DNA of 64,000 bases from NCBI RefSeq assembly GCF_003390915.1, contig NZ_QMEM01000014.1, positions 27,675 through 91,674 of the forward strand, given 5' to 3'. Position 1 is the stretch's first letter. Each line of letters begins with the position of its first letter. The translations under genes were made by a program, and so were the position numbers. Under the pieces are notes generated by a model that saw nothing but the letters and a program-made list of their open reading frames with translations, did not search any database and was not told where the DNA came from. Below, piece by piece: positions 7,381 through 17,178 of the stretch. This DNA comes from Lewinella sp. IMCC34183. Lineage in GTDB: Bacteria > Bacteroidota > Bacteroidia > Chitinophagales > Saprospiraceae.

Positions 7381-8457
7381 ATGGCAGATAATAGCAAAGA
7401 CACCGCCGCCAAGCTCAAGGCCCTCCAGATGACGATCGATCGTCTGGACAAGGCGTACGGCAAGGGCACCATCATGCGCCTCGGCGAGAGCCAGGCCGCC
7501 AACGTAGAGGCTATCCCAACCGGATCGCTCGGTTTGGACGTAGCGCTCGGCATCGGCGGTTTCCCCAAGGGCCGCATCATCGAGATCTACGGCCCCGAAT
7601 CCTCCGGTAAGACTACCCTGGCCATTCACGCCATCGCCGAATGCCAGAAGCGCGGCGGCATTGCCGCCATTGTCGATGCGGAGCACGCGTTCGACCGCTT
7701 CTACGCCCAGAGCCTCGGCGTCGATACCGATAACCTCCTCATTTCCCAGCCCGACAACGGCGAACAGGCCCTTGAGATCGCCGAGAACCTGATCCGTTCC
7801 GGTGCCGTGGACATCCTGGTCGTCGACTCCGTCGCCGCCCTCGTGCCCCGCGCCGAGATCGAAGGTGAGATGGGCGACAGCAAAATGGGTCTCCAGGCCC
7901 GCCTGATGTCGCAGGCCATGCGTAAGCTGACCGGTACCATCGGCAAGACCGGCTGCTGCTGCATCTTCATCAACCAGCTGCGCGAGAAGATCGGCGTGAT
8001 GTTCGGTAACCCCGAGACCACCACCGGTGGTAACGCCCTGAAGTTCTACGCTTCGCTGCGTCTCGACATTCGCCGTACCGGTGCCGCCATCAAGGACAAG
8101 GAAGGCAACGTGGTCGGCAACCACGTGAAGGTGAAGGTGGCCAAGAACAAGCTGGCGCCCCCCTTCCGGATCGCCGAATTTGACATCATGTACGGTGAGG
8201 GTATCTCCAAGTCCGGCGAGATCGTCGACCTCGGCGTCGACCAGGAGATCATCCAGAAGTCCGGTGCCTGGTACGCCTACGACGACGCCAAGATCGCCCA
8301 GGGCCGCGAGGCTGCCAAGCAGTTCATGCTAGATAACCCCGAGGTAGCCGACGAGGTGGAAGCCAAGATCAAGGCCAAGCTCATGGGCATCGAGGAAGAA
8401 GCCCGCGCCAACCGCAATGGCAGGGGCAAGAAGGCCGACGCCGAGCCCGTCGCCTAG
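7381..8457 (+). CDS. recA: Recombinase RecA
   Basis: A 358-residue ATP-dependent strand-exchange protein for homologous recombination. The Walker A loop GPESSGKTT is at 71-79, and the core strand ending in [12 protein letters not shown] (Walker B) is intact. The DNA-binding loop region with [17 protein letters not shown] is also present. The C-terminus is charged, as usual. The longer in-frame extension from 7276 was rejected because the promoter lies inside it and RecA proteins begin with a short polar segment like [11 protein letters not shown]. It is transcribed alone, with its own promoter and terminator. No LexA-type box was recognised. Confidence 0.98.
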   Translation: MADNSKDTAAKLKALQMTIDRLDKAYGKGTIMRLGESQAANVEAIPTGSLGLDVALGIGGFPKGRIIEIYGPESSGKTTLAIHAIAECQKRGGIAAIVDAEHAFDRFYAQSLGVDTDNLLISQPDNGEQALEIAENLIRSGAVDILVVDSVAALVPRAEIEGEMGDSKMGLQARLMSQAMRKLTGTIGKTGCCCIFINQLREKIGVMFGNPETTTGGNALKFYASLRLDIRRTGAAIKDKEGNVVGNHVKVKVAKNKLAPPFRIAEFDIMYGEGISKSGEIVDLGVDQEIIQKSGAWYAYDDAKIAQGREAAKQFMLDNPEVADEVEAKIKAKLMGIEEEARANRNGRGKKADAEPVA

Positions 8458-8480
8458 ACCTACCGATTACTCAGCTACAT

Positions 8481-8519
8481 AAACGCCCGTTCCGCTTTCG
8501 CGGGGCGGGCGTTTCCTTT
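8481..8519 (+). terminator. recA terminator
   Basis: Outer stem AAACGCCCG (8481-8489) with CGGGCGTTT (8506-8514), and inner stem CCGC (8492-8495) with GCGG (8500-8503). It is followed by CCTTTA and starts 23 bp after the recA stop. Confidence 0.75.
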
Positions 8520-8540
8520 ACCGGTACCTCCCGCGTGCCG

Positions 8541-8548
8541 TACCTTTG
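8541..8548 (+). promoter_or_regulatory. -7 box of glyA
   Basis: TACCTTTG is a full match to TAnnTTTG and lies 19 nt before the glyA ATG. No convincing -33 TTG stands 19-21 nt upstream. Confidence 0.55.
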
Positions 8549-8567
8549 CACCCACAACCCCCCGCCC

Positions 8568-9863
8568 ATGAACCGCGATACCGCCGTATTCGACCTCATC
8601 GACCAGGAACTCGAGCGCCAGCGCCACGGCATCGAGCTGATTGCCTCCGAAAACTTCACCAGCGCCGCCGTTATGGAAGCAATGGGTAGCTGCCTGACCA
8701 ATAAGTACGCCGAGGGCTACCCCGGCAAGCGGTACTACGGCGGCTGCGAGATCGTCGACCAGGTCGAGCAACTGGCCATCGATCGGCTCTGTAAGCTCTT
8801 CGGCGCCGAATATGCCAACGTACAGCCCCACTCGGGCGCCCAGGCTAACGCCGCGGTGTTCTTGGCCCTGCTGCAGCCCGGCGATGCGACCCTTGGTTTC
8901 AGCCTGGCCCACGGCGGTCACCTCAGCCACGGTCACCCGGCCAACTTCAGCGGCAAGAACTACCAGGCCAACTTCTACGGCGTAGAGGAGGAAACCGGCC
9001 GCATCGACATGGAAAAAGTCGCGGCAAAGGCACGGGAAGTACAGCCCAAACTGATCGTGTGTGGCGCCTCGGCGTACAGCCGCGACTGGGACTACGCCCG
9101 TTTCCGGGAGATCGCCGACGAAGTCGGCGCGCTGCTGCTGGCCGATATCGCCCACCCCGCCGGCCTCATTGCCGCCGGCCTACTCAACGACCCCCTCCCC
9201 CACTGCCACATCGTGACCAGCACTACCCACAAGACCCTTCGCGGACCCCGCGGCGGCATCATCATGATGGGCAAGGACTTCGACAACCCCTGGGGACGCA
9301 CCACCAAGAAGGGCAACACGATCAAGATGAGCAGCATCCTGAACAGCGCCGTCTTCCCCGGCATGCAGGGCGGCCCCCTGGAGCACGTCATCGCCGGTAA
9401 GGCCGTGGCCTTCGGGGAGTGCCTCAGTGACGGCTGGAAGGCCTACGGCAAGCAGGTGATCGCCAACGCCCGGGCTATGGCCGACGCCCTGACCGAGCGC
9501 GGCTACCACATCATCAGCGGAGGAACGGACAATCACAGCATGCTGATCGACCTGAGCAACAAGGACATTACCGGCCGCGATGCGGAGGTGGCCCTCGGCA
9601 AAGCCGACATCACCCTCAACAAGAACATGGTCCCCTTCGACAAGAAGTCCGCCATGGTCACCAGCGGTATCCGCATCGGTACCGCCGCCGTGACCACCCG
9701 GGGCTTCCGCGAGGAGGATTGCCGGCAGACCGTAGCCTGGATCGACGAGGTCATCGCCAACGCCAACGCCGGCGACGACGCGGCACTGGCGCGCATCCGT
9801 GAGGAAGTACACGCATTCATGGCCGATTTCCCCCTCTATTCAGGGGATTTAGTGGAGGGATAG
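8568..9863 (+). CDS. glyA: Serine hydroxymethyltransferase
   Basis: A 431-residue PLP enzyme that interconverts serine plus tetrahydrofolate with glycine plus methylene-tetrahydrofolate, the main source of one-carbon units. The family N-terminus ([11 protein letters not shown]), the [14 protein letters not shown] segment and the PLP lysine in [17 protein letters not shown] context (STTHK, Lys222) are all present, as is the C-terminal [15 protein letters not shown]. Length is typical. The ATG at 8568 follows the -7 box and gives the canonical start; an in-frame codon at 8535 overlaps that box and is rejected. It is monocistronic between two terminator-like hairpins. Confidence 0.97.
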   Translation: MNRDTAVFDLIDQELERQRHGIELIASENFTSAAVMEAMGSCLTNKYAEGYPGKRYYGGCEIVDQVEQLAIDRLCKLFGAEYANVQPHSGAQANAAVFLALLQPGDATLGFSLAHGGHLSHGHPANFSGKNYQANFYGVEEETGRIDMEKVAAKAREVQPKLIVCGASAYSRDWDYARFREIADEVGALLLADIAHPAGLIAAGLLNDPLPHCHIVTSTTHKTLRGPRGGIIMMGKDFDNPWGRTTKKGNTIKMSSILNSAVFPGMQGGPLEHVIAGKAVAFGECLSDGWKAYGKQVIANARAMADALTERGYHIISGGTDNHSMLIDLSNKDITGRDAEVALGKADITLNKNMVPFDKKSAMVTSGIRIGTAAVTTRGFREEDCRQTVAWIDEVIANANAGDDAALARIREEVHAFMADFPLYSGDLVEG

Positions 9864-9969
9864 GGCCACGCGGGGGGATACGGACGAAGAGTAGTCTGCC
9901 ATTTAAAGATTTACGGAATATTTAGGGGCAGGGCCGCATGGTAAGTGTATATTAATGGCGTTATATATC

Positions 9970-9985
9970 AGTGGCCCCGGCCACT
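9970..9985 (+). terminator. Possible glyA terminator or operator hairpin
   Basis: AGTGGCC and GGCCACT separated by CC form a compact GC-rich inverted repeat followed by TGTTT, in an AT-rich stretch 42 bp before the next start codon. The tight loop makes an operator equally possible. Confidence 0.35.
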
Positions 9986-10026
9986 TGTTTCGGCGTCAAT
10001 AATCCCAGCTTACTATCCTCCGGTCC

Positions 10027-13017
10027 ATGAAATCCCTTTTGTTTCCGTTTATCTGCCTGTTCTTACTCCTTTCTCCCTCGGTTTCCGCCCAGCAGGTCTA
10101 CCGTCCCGACCTGTCCCAGCTGAGTCCCGGCGAGCAGCGATGGGTGGATTCGGTATATCAATCGATGTCGGAGGACGAGCGGCTGGGCCAGCTCTTCATG
10201 GTCCGGGCGCACAGCGACCTCGGGGCTGACCACATCGCCAGCGTCAAGCAGCAGATCGCTGATTACCACGTCGGGGGGCTGTGCTTCTTCCAGGGCACCC
10301 CCGAAAAGCAACTCGAGCTTACCAATCAGTACCAGGCCCTGAGCAAGCTGCCCCTCATGGTCAGCATGGATGCCGAGTGGGGCCTGGGCATGCGCCTCCC
10401 GGACCAGACCATCTCCTACCCCAAACAGCTGGCGCTCGGAGCAATTCGCAACAACCAGCTCCTCTACGACATGGGTACGGAGATCGCCCGCCAGTTGCGG
10501 CGCATCGGGGTGAACGTCTCCTTCAGTCCCGTGCTCGACGTCAATAACAATCCGGACAACCCCGTCATTGCCACCCGCTCCTTCGGGGAAGACCGCTACA
10601 ACGTTACCGCAAAGGGCTACATGTACATGAAGGGCCTGCAGGACCACGGCATCCTGGCCAGCGCCAAGCACTTCCCGGGCCACGGGGATACCGACGTCGA
10701 CAGCCACCTCGACCTGCCCGTCATCAAGCACAGCCGCGCCCGGCTCGACAGCATCGAGCTCTACCCCTTTCAGGCGCTCATCCGTTACGGTATCGGCAGC
10801 ATCATGGCCGCTCACCTCCAGATCCCGGCCCTCGATCCGCGCCCTAACCGCCCCTCCTCCCTCAGCAAACCCATCGTGACGGACCTGCTGCGGCGCGACC
10901 TGGGCTTCACCGGGCTGATCTTTACCGACGGCCTCGAAATGAAGGGCGTGACCAAGCACTACGGTCACGGCGAAGTCGAGGCGGAAGCCATCGCCGCCGG
11001 CTCCGACATCCTGCTGCTTCCCGAAGACATTGCCGCCTCCTTCACGGCCATCAAACGCTATATGGTGGAGGGGAAGATCCGGCCCGCAGACGTCGAGACC
11101 AAAGTCCGCCGCGTCCTCCTCTCCAAGTACCGGCTCGGTCTGACGCAGCCCTCTTTCCCGTCCGTCGAAGGAGTGCGCGCCGACCTCAACTCCCCCGCCG
11201 CCAAAAACCTGAAGCAGGAGCTCTACGAGGCCTCCATGACTCTGGTGCGTGACGCCCAGCGGCTCGTTCCCGTCCAGACGCCCATCAGCGGTAAGATCGT
11301 ATCCCTCCGTATCGGGGCCTCTCAGCCCACCGTTTTCACCCAGCGGCTCGACGACTACGGCAACCTGACCCACCTCACCACCTCCGCCACCCCGACCGCC
11401 GCCGAGCAGCAGCAACTGATGGCACGTATCGACGCGGGCGACGTAGTGATCGTGAGCCTCTACAGCGACGGAAGCCGCTTCATCGAGAAGGTGCCGATCT
11501 CCCGCGAAACACTCCGGTTGCTCCGGGCGATCGACGAGCGGGGCAAGCTTATCCTGACCGTATTCGGTAACCCGTACAGCCTCAAAGCCCTCGACGACTT
11601 CGGTACCATCCTCGAAGCGTACAGCCGCGACGAGGTGGCTCAGGACGCAGCTGCCCAGGCACTCTTCGGAGCCAACCGCATCACGGGACGCCTGCCCGTC
11701 ACGGCCAGCACCAAGACCCCCTACAACGCCGGCCTCGAAACCACCGCCAACTACCGCATGGGCTACGCACCCCCCGAGAGCGTGGGCATCGATGGCGAGC
11801 TTCTCGCCAAGCGGGTGGACGACATCGCCAACGAGGCTATCCGGCAGCATGCCACGCCCGGAATGGTCGTACTGGTCGCCCGCCACGGCAAGGTGGTATT
11901 CGAAAAGGCCTACGGTAGCCACACCTACTCCAACAAGACGCCGGTCACGACCAATGCCGTCTACGACCTGGCCTCCGTCACCAAGGTGGCCGCCACCACG
12001 CTCTGCGTGATGAAGCTGGTAGAGGACGGCAAGGTCGACCTAGACAAATCCCTGGGCTACTACCTCCCCGAACTCAAGGGCACCAACAAGGCCCCCCTCA
12101 AGGTGCGCGCGGTGCTCGCACACCGGGCCGGTCTGCACAGTTGGATCCCTTTCTACCGCTATACCCTAACCCCGGGACGCCATCCCAAGCCAAGCTCACA
12201 GTACTACCGCTCCGCGCAGACCGGTGATTTCATCGTCCCCGTAACGGACAAGCTCTACATGAACAAGGCCTGTATCGATACCGTATGGCAACGGATCTAC
12301 GACAGCGAACTGACCAACGTGGGCCGCTACCGCTACAGCGACTTGGGCTTTTACCTGCTGGCCAAGTTGGTTGACCGGGTCAGCGGACTCACCGTCGACG
12401 AATTTGCCGCCCGGCACTTCTACCGGCCCATGGGGCTGGAATCCCTGACCTACAATCCGCTCCGCTCCATCTCCCGCGATCGGATCCCGCCCACCGAGGT
12501 GGACAACTACTTCCGGATGTGTACCGTGCAGGGCTACGTCCACGATATGGGGGCCGGCATGATGGGCGGCGTAAGTGGTCACGCCGGACTCTTCGGCTCG
12601 GCGCACGACGTCGCCGCGCTGTTTCAGATGCTCCTCCAGAAGGGCGCCTACGGTGGCCGCCGGTATTTCCGGCCCGAAACTATTCACGAGTTTACTACCC
12701 GCTACCCCGGTGAGGACCGTCGGGCTCTGGGCTTCGACATGAAGCAACTTGATGAAAACCAGTACCAGAACCTGGCAGAGGACGCCTCCGGGCGCACGTT
12801 CGGACACACCGGCTTCACCGGCACCGCCGTTTGGGTCGACCCCGTGGAGGATATGGTCTACGTCTTCCTTTCCAACCGCACCTTTCCGAGCGCCGAATCG
12901 AATAAGCTCAGCAAGTTGAAAACCCGCAAGCGGGTACAGGCCGCTGCCTACGAGGCCATGGAGCCGATGGGGTCCGGCAGCAGCCGGGGAGGCCCCACCG
13001 CCCAGTTGGGTCAGTAA
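10027..13017 (+). CDS. GH3 beta-N-acetylhexosaminidase fused to a serine beta-lactamase-like hydrolase
   Basis: A 996-residue secreted fusion. A signal peptide (1-21, ending SVSAQ) is followed by a GH3 domain at about 30-380. Its NagZ-type signature KHFPGHGDTDVDSH starts at Lys214, where the His/Asp dyad of GlcNAc-cleaving GH3 enzymes sits. A GH3 C-terminal-like alpha/beta domain covers about 385-580. From about 600 comes a class C beta-lactamase/DD-peptidase fold with SVTK (Ser650, Lys653), a YSD motif in RYRYSDLGFY, and HTG near the end. This two-enzyme arrangement occurs in Bacteroidota and suggests periplasmic or surface peptidoglycan turnover. It runs tail-to-tail into the M48 gene with only 3 bp between stops. 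Confidence 0.93.
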   Translation: MKSLLFPFICLFLLLSPSVSAQQVYRPDLSQLSPGEQRWVDSVYQSMSEDERLGQLFMVRAHSDLGADHIASVKQQIADYHVGGLCFFQGTPEKQLELTNQYQALSKLPLMVSMDAEWGLGMRLPDQTISYPKQLALGAIRNNQLLYDMGTEIARQLRRIGVNVSFSPVLDVNNNPDNPVIATRSFGEDRYNVTAKGYMYMKGLQDHGILASAKHFPGHGDTDVDSHLDLPVIKHSRARLDSIELYPFQALIRYGIGSIMAAHLQIPALDPRPNRPSSLSKPIVTDLLRRDLGFTGLIFTDGLEMKGVTKHYGHGEVEAEAIAAGSDILLLPEDIAASFTAIKRYMVEGKIRPADVETKVRRVLLSKYRLGLTQPSFPSVEGVRADLNSPAAKNLKQELYEASMTLVRDAQRLVPVQTPISGKIVSLRIGASQPTVFTQRLDDYGNLTHLTTSATPTAAEQQQLMARIDAGDVVIVSLYSDGSRFIEKVPISRETLRLLRAIDERGKLILTVFGNPYSLKALDDFGTILEAYSRDEVAQDAAAQALFGANRITGRLPVTASTKTPYNAGLETTANYRMGYAPPESVGIDGELLAKRVDDIANEAIRQHATPGMVVLVARHGKVVFEKAYGSHTYSNKTPVTTNAVYDLASVTKVAATTLCVMKLVEDGKVDLDKSLGYYLPELKGTNKAPLKVRAVLAHRAGLHSWIPFYRYTLTPGRHPKPSSQYYRSAQTGDFIVPVTDKLYMNKACIDTVWQRIYDSELTNVGRYRYSDLGFYLLAKLVDRVSGLTVDEFAARHFYRPMGLESLTYNPLRSISRDRIPPTEVDNYFRMCTVQGYVHDMGAGMMGGVSGHAGLFGSAHDVAALFQMLLQKGAYGGRRYFRPETIHEFTTRYPGEDRRALGFDMKQLDENQYQNLAEDASGRTFGHTGFTGTAVWVDPVEDMVYVFLSNRTFPSAESNKLSKLKTRKRVQAAAYEAMEPMGSGSSRGGPTAQLGQ

Positions 13018-13020
13018 GTA

Positions 13021-14496
13021 CTAGCGGGCACTTCCGCCGAGACCCTTGTACATGTAGTTGGCCGGCAGCTGATCGTTCAGTTCCATACCATTGAGGACCG
13101 CGAATTCCTCCAGGCGATTTTGGGGGATACCGGCATCCAGCAGGGCCTGTTGGAGCGTCTTCGCGCGGTTGGTCGTGTAAATTTTGAGCCGTTCGCCTTT
13201 CCGGTTGAGTTTGCTGGCGTCGGTCAACTGCGCGAAACTGCGGATCGTAGCCTGTATGGACGGGGCGTACTGGTTGAAGTTGGCGGCGGGAGTGAGGCCG
13301 GCCAACAGGTAGATATTCCCTCCGTAGGATATAAAACTGGCCAGGGTGCCGAGATTCGAGGTCTGGCCGGTCGATTGGTCCTGCTGGGCGATCTGCCCGG
13401 CAATGGTGGTCGCGGTGAGGCCGTTGATCGGCTGGTTGTTGCTATCGGTTACCTGTACGTTATTCTGCTGGATGAACTGCTGGGCGGCCGACTGTACGTC
13501 GTCGCCGGGGGCCAGGCGCATCTGCATGATGGCATTCTGGTCGGGAGCGACCATCTGGACCATCGTCGGTGAGTTAATCAGCTTCCAGTTCTGGGGGATG
13601 TTGAAGTAAAACTTCAGTCCGGGGTGGTAGAAAGCGCCGTTCTCTACGTAGCCCTGGGCGGGGTCCTCTCCGTAGAGGATGCCGTCGATGCGCTGTAGCC
13701 AGCTGTTCCGGTCTACCTCGTAGGAAGAGCGGGTGCCGGCGGCCTGGGCCTGGGTGGCCAGTTTTTCAACGCGGGCCTCGCGGTTGAGGGGGTCGGGGTG
13801 GGTGCTCAGGAAGGTGGGGGCGCGGTTCTCGGCACCACCGCTCAGGCGGTTGAGGGTACTGAAGAAGCCGGCCATCTCGTGGGCATCGTAGCCGATGGCG
13901 GTGGAGTACTTCACGCCCAGCTCGTCCGACTGGCTCTCCGCGTCGCGGCCGAACTTCAGGAAGAGCAATTGCATACCCTGCATCAGCGCCTCACCCTGGC
14001 TGGCCAGCTCGGGCGAAAGCACCATACCGCCGATCAGGCCGATCTGGGCCACCTGCTGCTTGCTCTGCTGGGCTACCGTGTGGCGGGCGGTGACGTGCCC
14101 GATCTCGTGGCCGAGTACGCCGGCAAACTGGGCCTCGTTGTTGAAGTGGGCCATGATGCCCCGGGTGAAGTACACGAAGCCACCCGGTACGGCAAAGGCG
14201 TTGACCACCTCGGAATCGACCAGGCGAAAGGTCCAGGGCAGGTTAGGCCGCTCGGAGATCGCGGCCATGGCCTTTCCCTTTTCGCTGAGGAAATTCTGCA
14301 GCGGGGCGTCTTCGTAGATGCCGAACTCCGCCACGACCTGCGGATCGTACTGCTGTCCCATCTGGATCTCGCTTTCCTCGGAGATCAGCGAAAGTTGCTT
14401 CTTGCCGGTCACCGGATTGGTGGCGCAGCTGGGCAGCGCGATGCTCAGGGAAAGGACAAGCAGGGCGGAGAGCAAGCGAGAAAAAAGGACGGACAT
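13021..14496 (-). CDS. M48-family metalloprotease lipoprotein
   Basis: A 491-residue protein with a lipoprotein signal (hydrophobic 8-22, lipobox LPSC near residue 24). The HEIGH zinc motif begins at His130 with HVTARH after it, as in BepA/LoiP-type envelope proteases, and the second Glu ligand sits in the ESQSDELG segment. Downstream from about 290 is a domain with a conserved FYHPGLKFYFNIPQNW start, common in Bacteroidota members. The C-terminal 60 residues resemble a LysM-like or small alpha/beta tail. Probable role: quality control of outer-membrane proteins. It is 66 bp downstream of the epimerase gene on the same strand. Confidence 0.92.
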   Translation of the reverse strand: MSVLFSRLLSALLVLSLSIALPSCATNPVTGKKQLSLISEESEIQMGQQYDPQVVAEFGIYEDAPLQNFLSEKGKAMAAISERPNLPWTFRLVDSEVVNAFAVPGGFVYFTRGIMAHFNNEAQFAGVLGHEIGHVTARHTVAQQSKQQVAQIGLIGGMVLSPELASQGEALMQGMQLLFLKFGRDAESQSDELGVKYSTAIGYDAHEMAGFFSTLNRLSGGAENRAPTFLSTHPDPLNREARVEKLATQAQAAGTRSSYEVDRNSWLQRIDGILYGEDPAQGYVENGAFYHPGLKFYFNIPQNWKLINSPTMVQMVAPDQNAIMQMRLAPGDDVQSAAQQFIQQNNVQVTDSNNQPINGLTATTIAGQIAQQDQSTGQTSNLGTLASFISYGGNIYLLAGLTPAANFNQYAPSIQATIRSFAQLTDASKLNRKGERLKIYTTNRAKTLQQALLDAGIPQNRLEEFAVLNGMELNDQLPANYMYKGLGGSAR

Positions 14497-14562
14497 ATCT
14501 TGTTGGCTGATGGTTTACCCTGCTAGAAGTCCGGCCCCACCCGATAAGTTTGTTTTCAAACG

Positions 14563-15621
14563 TTAACCCCGCACCTGCGCGCCGCCGCCCTCCGCCTTCA
14601 GTCGCGCGCCGGTCCCCGGGCGGTCTGGATAGATGGCGTGGCCGGTCGCCGGATCGAAAATGACACCCGTAGCGGGGTCTTCTGCGAGCAACATCGCCCC
14701 GTCCATGTCGGCATAATCGAGTTCCGGAAGCAGCTGGGCGATCCCGCTGATCCCCACGCTGCTTTCGGTCATGCAGCCGGCCATCACCTGCAGTCCACGT
14801 TCGCGGGCCCGCACGATCATCCGCCGGGCGGGGATGAGGCCGCCGCACTTGACCACCTTGATGTTGATCCCGGAAAAGATGTCCGCGCAGCGGTCCACGT
14901 CGGCCTCCGTCTGGCAGCTCTCGTCGGCCAGCACGGGCAGTACGCTATGGCGATGCACTTCGGCCTGCCCCTCCGTATCGCCGGCCGGCAGGGGCTGCTC
15001 GATGAATACGACACCAAGTTCCTGCAGCGGTCCGGAGAAATCGATCGCCTGCTTCACCGTCCAGCCAGTATTGGCGTCGACGTAGAAGGGCGCCTTGGTA
15101 TGCTCCCGCAGCGCACGGATGATCGACAGGTCGTCGTCGCCGCCGCCCAGCTTGATCTTGTACACCGGCCACGGAAAGGCGCGCAGCTTGCGCACCATCT
15201 CCTCCACCGGTGCCAGCCCGATGGTGTAGCAGGTCGGTACGCGTACCTGGTCCACGTCCCAGAGCTCCCCTACCCGTTTGCCCTCCAGCTTGCCCCACAG
15301 GTCGTGGAGGGCCACGTCGAGGGCACACCGCAGGAAGGGGTTGAAGTCGGCGGGTACCGTAGCGCGCAGGATCGCCTCGACGCCTTCGTCGCGCAGCTGC
15401 TCCACGAAGATGGGCGCGAACGCGGGTGCCAGGTGTTGCAGTTCCGCAGTGCAGGCCAGGGTATCGAGCCCGTAGTAGCTGGTCATGGCCGTCTCCCCCA
15501 GCCCGTAGTAGTCCCCTTCGGCCAGTTCCACGATTAGCGTCGGCTGTTCGGTACGGCTGCCGTGGGCGATGCGGAAGGGATCGCGGAGGGGCAGGGAGTA
15601 GGGGTGGACGCGGAGTAGCAT
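14563..15621 (-). CDS. Dipeptide epimerase (enolase superfamily, L-Ala-D/L-Glu type)
   Basis: A 352-residue muconate-lactonizing subgroup enzyme. The catalytic set is complete: KIK at 155-157 (Lys157 as base), Asp182 in VDANTGW, Glu208 in IEQP, Asp233 in ADES, and Lys258 in VVKCGG. The C-terminal DMDG specificity element is present near 306-309. Members with this set epimerise dipeptides such as L-Ala-D-Glu from murein, which fits the nearby GH3 fusion and mltG. Substrate preference for other dipeptides cannot be excluded. Its start codon lies directly against the 8-bp repeat array, so the array occupies its promoter or 5' region. Confidence 0.88.
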   Translation of the reverse strand: MLLRVHPYSLPLRDPFRIAHGSRTEQPTLIVELAEGDYYGLGETAMTSYYGLDTLACTAELQHLAPAFAPIFVEQLRDEGVEAILRATVPADFNPFLRCALDVALHDLWGKLEGKRVGELWDVDQVRVPTCYTIGLAPVEEMVRKLRAFPWPVYKIKLGGGDDDLSIIRALREHTKAPFYVDANTGWTVKQAIDFSGPLQELGVVFIEQPLPAGDTEGQAEVHRHSVLPVLADESCQTEADVDRCADIFSGINIKVVKCGGLIPARRMIVRARERGLQVMAGCMTESSVGISGIAQLLPELDYADMDGAMLLAEDPATGVIFDPATGHAIYPDRPGTGARLKAEGGGAQVRG

Positions 15622-15624
15622 GGG

Positions 15625-15732
15625 TAGTTCGGTAGTTCGGTAGTTCGGTAGTTCGGTAGTTCGGTAGTTCGGTAGTTCGGTAGTTCGGTAGTTCGGTAGT
15701 TCGGTAGTTCGGTAGTTCGGTAGTTCGGTAGT
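15625..15732. repeat. Microsatellite: 13.5 copies of an 8-bp unit
   Basis: TAGTTCGG is repeated 13 full times plus TAGT, with no interruption, ending 4 bp from the epimerase start codon. Because 8 is not a multiple of 3, all frames are visited and the frames it opens are not genuine proteins. Confidence 0.97.
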
Positions 15733-15802
15733 GGAGGTTGCCAGTTATAATAGGGTTCAGTGCAATTACAGACATTTTGACCACGCAATCACCAATATTG
15801 GT

Positions 15803-15880
15803 AACTACCGAACTTAAGTGACCGCTGGAAGCGCGACTACCAAACTACCGAACTTAAGCGACCGCGGGAAGCGCGACTAC
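15803..15880. repeat. Two tandem copies of a 40-bp repeat at the end of der
   Basis: Copies at 15803-15840 and 15843-15880 differ at about two positions and have a 40-bp period. Each contains ACTACCGAACT, which is the complement of the nearby 8-bp microsatellite word. The second copy overlaps the der stop codon. Confidence 0.85.
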
Positions 15881-17178
15881 TTCTGCCGGAAGAAGATGGT
15901 GATCGGTACGCCGGTAAAGTCGAAGTTTTCGCGGAGCTGGTTCTCCAGGTAGTTCTTGTAGCTGTCCTTGACGTGCTGGGGGTGGTTGCAGAAGAAGGCG
16001 AAGGCCGGGTACGCCAGCGGAAGCTGGGAAACGAACTTGATGGAGATCACGCGGCCCCGGGAGGCGGGGGGTCCGTAGCGCTCGATGGCGGGCAGCATGA
16101 CGTCGTTAAGCTTGGAGGTAGTGATACGCCGGGTCCGGTTGGCGTAGACCTGTTCGGCGGCTTCGATGGTTTTCATGATGCGCTGCTTTTCGGTCACGCT
16201 CATGAATACGACGGGTACGTCGGTGAAGGGGGCGAAGCGGCGGCGCACCTCGGCCTCGTAGTCGCGGGCGGTATTAGTTTCCTTGCCCTCGACGAGGTCC
16301 CACTTGTTTATGGCGATGACGATGCCCTTATTATTCTTCTGGGCAAGGCGGAAGATGGCGAGGTCCTGGCTCTCGACCTTGTCGGTGGCGTCGATCATGA
16401 GTACGCAGACGTCGGCCTTCTCAATGGCGCGGATCGCCCGCATCACGGAGTAGTACTCCAGATTCTCGTGCACCTTGGCCTTCTTGCGGATGCCGGCGGT
16501 GTCGATGAGGGTAAATTCCTTACCGTATTTATTGTAGTGGCTGTTGATGGAATCGCGGGTGGTACCGGCGACGTCGGTGACGATATTGCGGTCCTCACCG
16601 AGCAGGGCGTTGATGAAACTCGACTTGCCGGCGTTAGGCTGCCCGACGATGGCGAGTTGCATATGCTCCTTGGGCTCCTCGTCGCGGTTGGTGACGTACT
16701 CCACGGCCGCGTCGAGCAGTTCGCCCGTACCGCTGCCGGTGACGGAGGACAGGAAGTAGGTCTGTTCGAAGCCCAGCGACCAGAACTCGTTGGCCTCCAA
16801 TTGTCGCTGGTTGTTGTCGACCTTGTTGACGGCCAGCAGTACGGGCTTGTCGGCACGGCGCAGCATCTGGGCTACTTCCTCGTCGAGGTCGGTGATGCCG
16901 GTGGTAACGTCGACCATAAAGAGGATTACGGTAGCCTCCTCGATGGCAATCTGCACCTGGTCGCGGATGGCGGCCTCGAAGACGTCGTCGCTGTTGCGGA
17001 CGAAGCCGCCGGTATCGACCACCGCGAATTCCTTGCCGTTCCAGTGGCTCTGGCCGTACTGCCGGTCGCGGGTCACACCGCTCTGGTCGTCGACGATGCT
17101 CTGGCGTTCGCCGATGAGGCGGTTGAAGAGGGTTGATTTGCCTACGTTGGGCCGGCCAACGATTGCTACGATATCCAT
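15877..17178 (-). CDS. der: Ribosome biogenesis GTPase Der (EngA)
   Basis: A 433-residue double GTPase for 50S subunit maturation. The first G domain opens with GRPNVGKST (8-16) and has NKVD. The second has GQPNAGKSS, DTAGIRKK and NKWD. The C-terminal KH-like domain ends in FTGVPITIFFRQK, close to the family consensus. The start at 17178 (MDIVAIVGRP) is the conserved Der N-terminus; 32 in-frame codons upstream are low-complexity intergenic repeats. The 3' end touches the 40-bp repeats. Confidence 0.97.
   Translation of the reverse strand: MDIVAIVGRPNVGKSTLFNRLIGERQSIVDDQSGVTRDRQYGQSHWNGKEFAVVDTGGFVRNSDDVFEAAIRDQVQIAIEEATVILFMVDVTTGITDLDEEVAQMLRRADKPVLLAVNKVDNNQRQLEANEFWSLGFEQTYFLSSVTGSGTGELLDAAVEYVTNRDEEPKEHMQLAIVGQPNAGKSSFINALLGEDRNIVTDVAGTTRDSINSHYNKYGKEFTLIDTAGIRKKAKVHENLEYYSVMRAIRAIEKADVCVLMIDATDKVESQDLAIFRLAQKNNKGIVIAINKWDLVEGKETNTARDYEAEVRRRFAPFTDVPVVFMSVTEKQRIMKTIEAAEQVYANRTRRITTSKLNDVMLPAIERYGPPASRGRVISIKFVSQLPLAYPAFAFFCNHPQHVKDSYKNYLENQLRENFDFTGVPITIFFRQK

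Noticed and set aside
10063..11922. 619-codon minus-strand frame opposite the GH3 fusion
   Set aside because: Shadow of the codon pattern of the true gene; composition is not protein-like and there is no start signal.
13120..14526. Overlapping plus-strand frames opposite the M48 protease gene
   Set aside because: Antisense shadows; the minus-strand gene has signal peptide, HEIGH motif and full length.
15625..15732. CRISPR-like array at the octamer repeats
   Set aside because: Head-to-tail 8-bp units with no spacers.
15534..15788. Repetitive peptide (TELPNYRT units) across the 8-bp array
   Set aside because: It is only the translation of the microsatellite, which reads through in all frames because no stop is in the unit.
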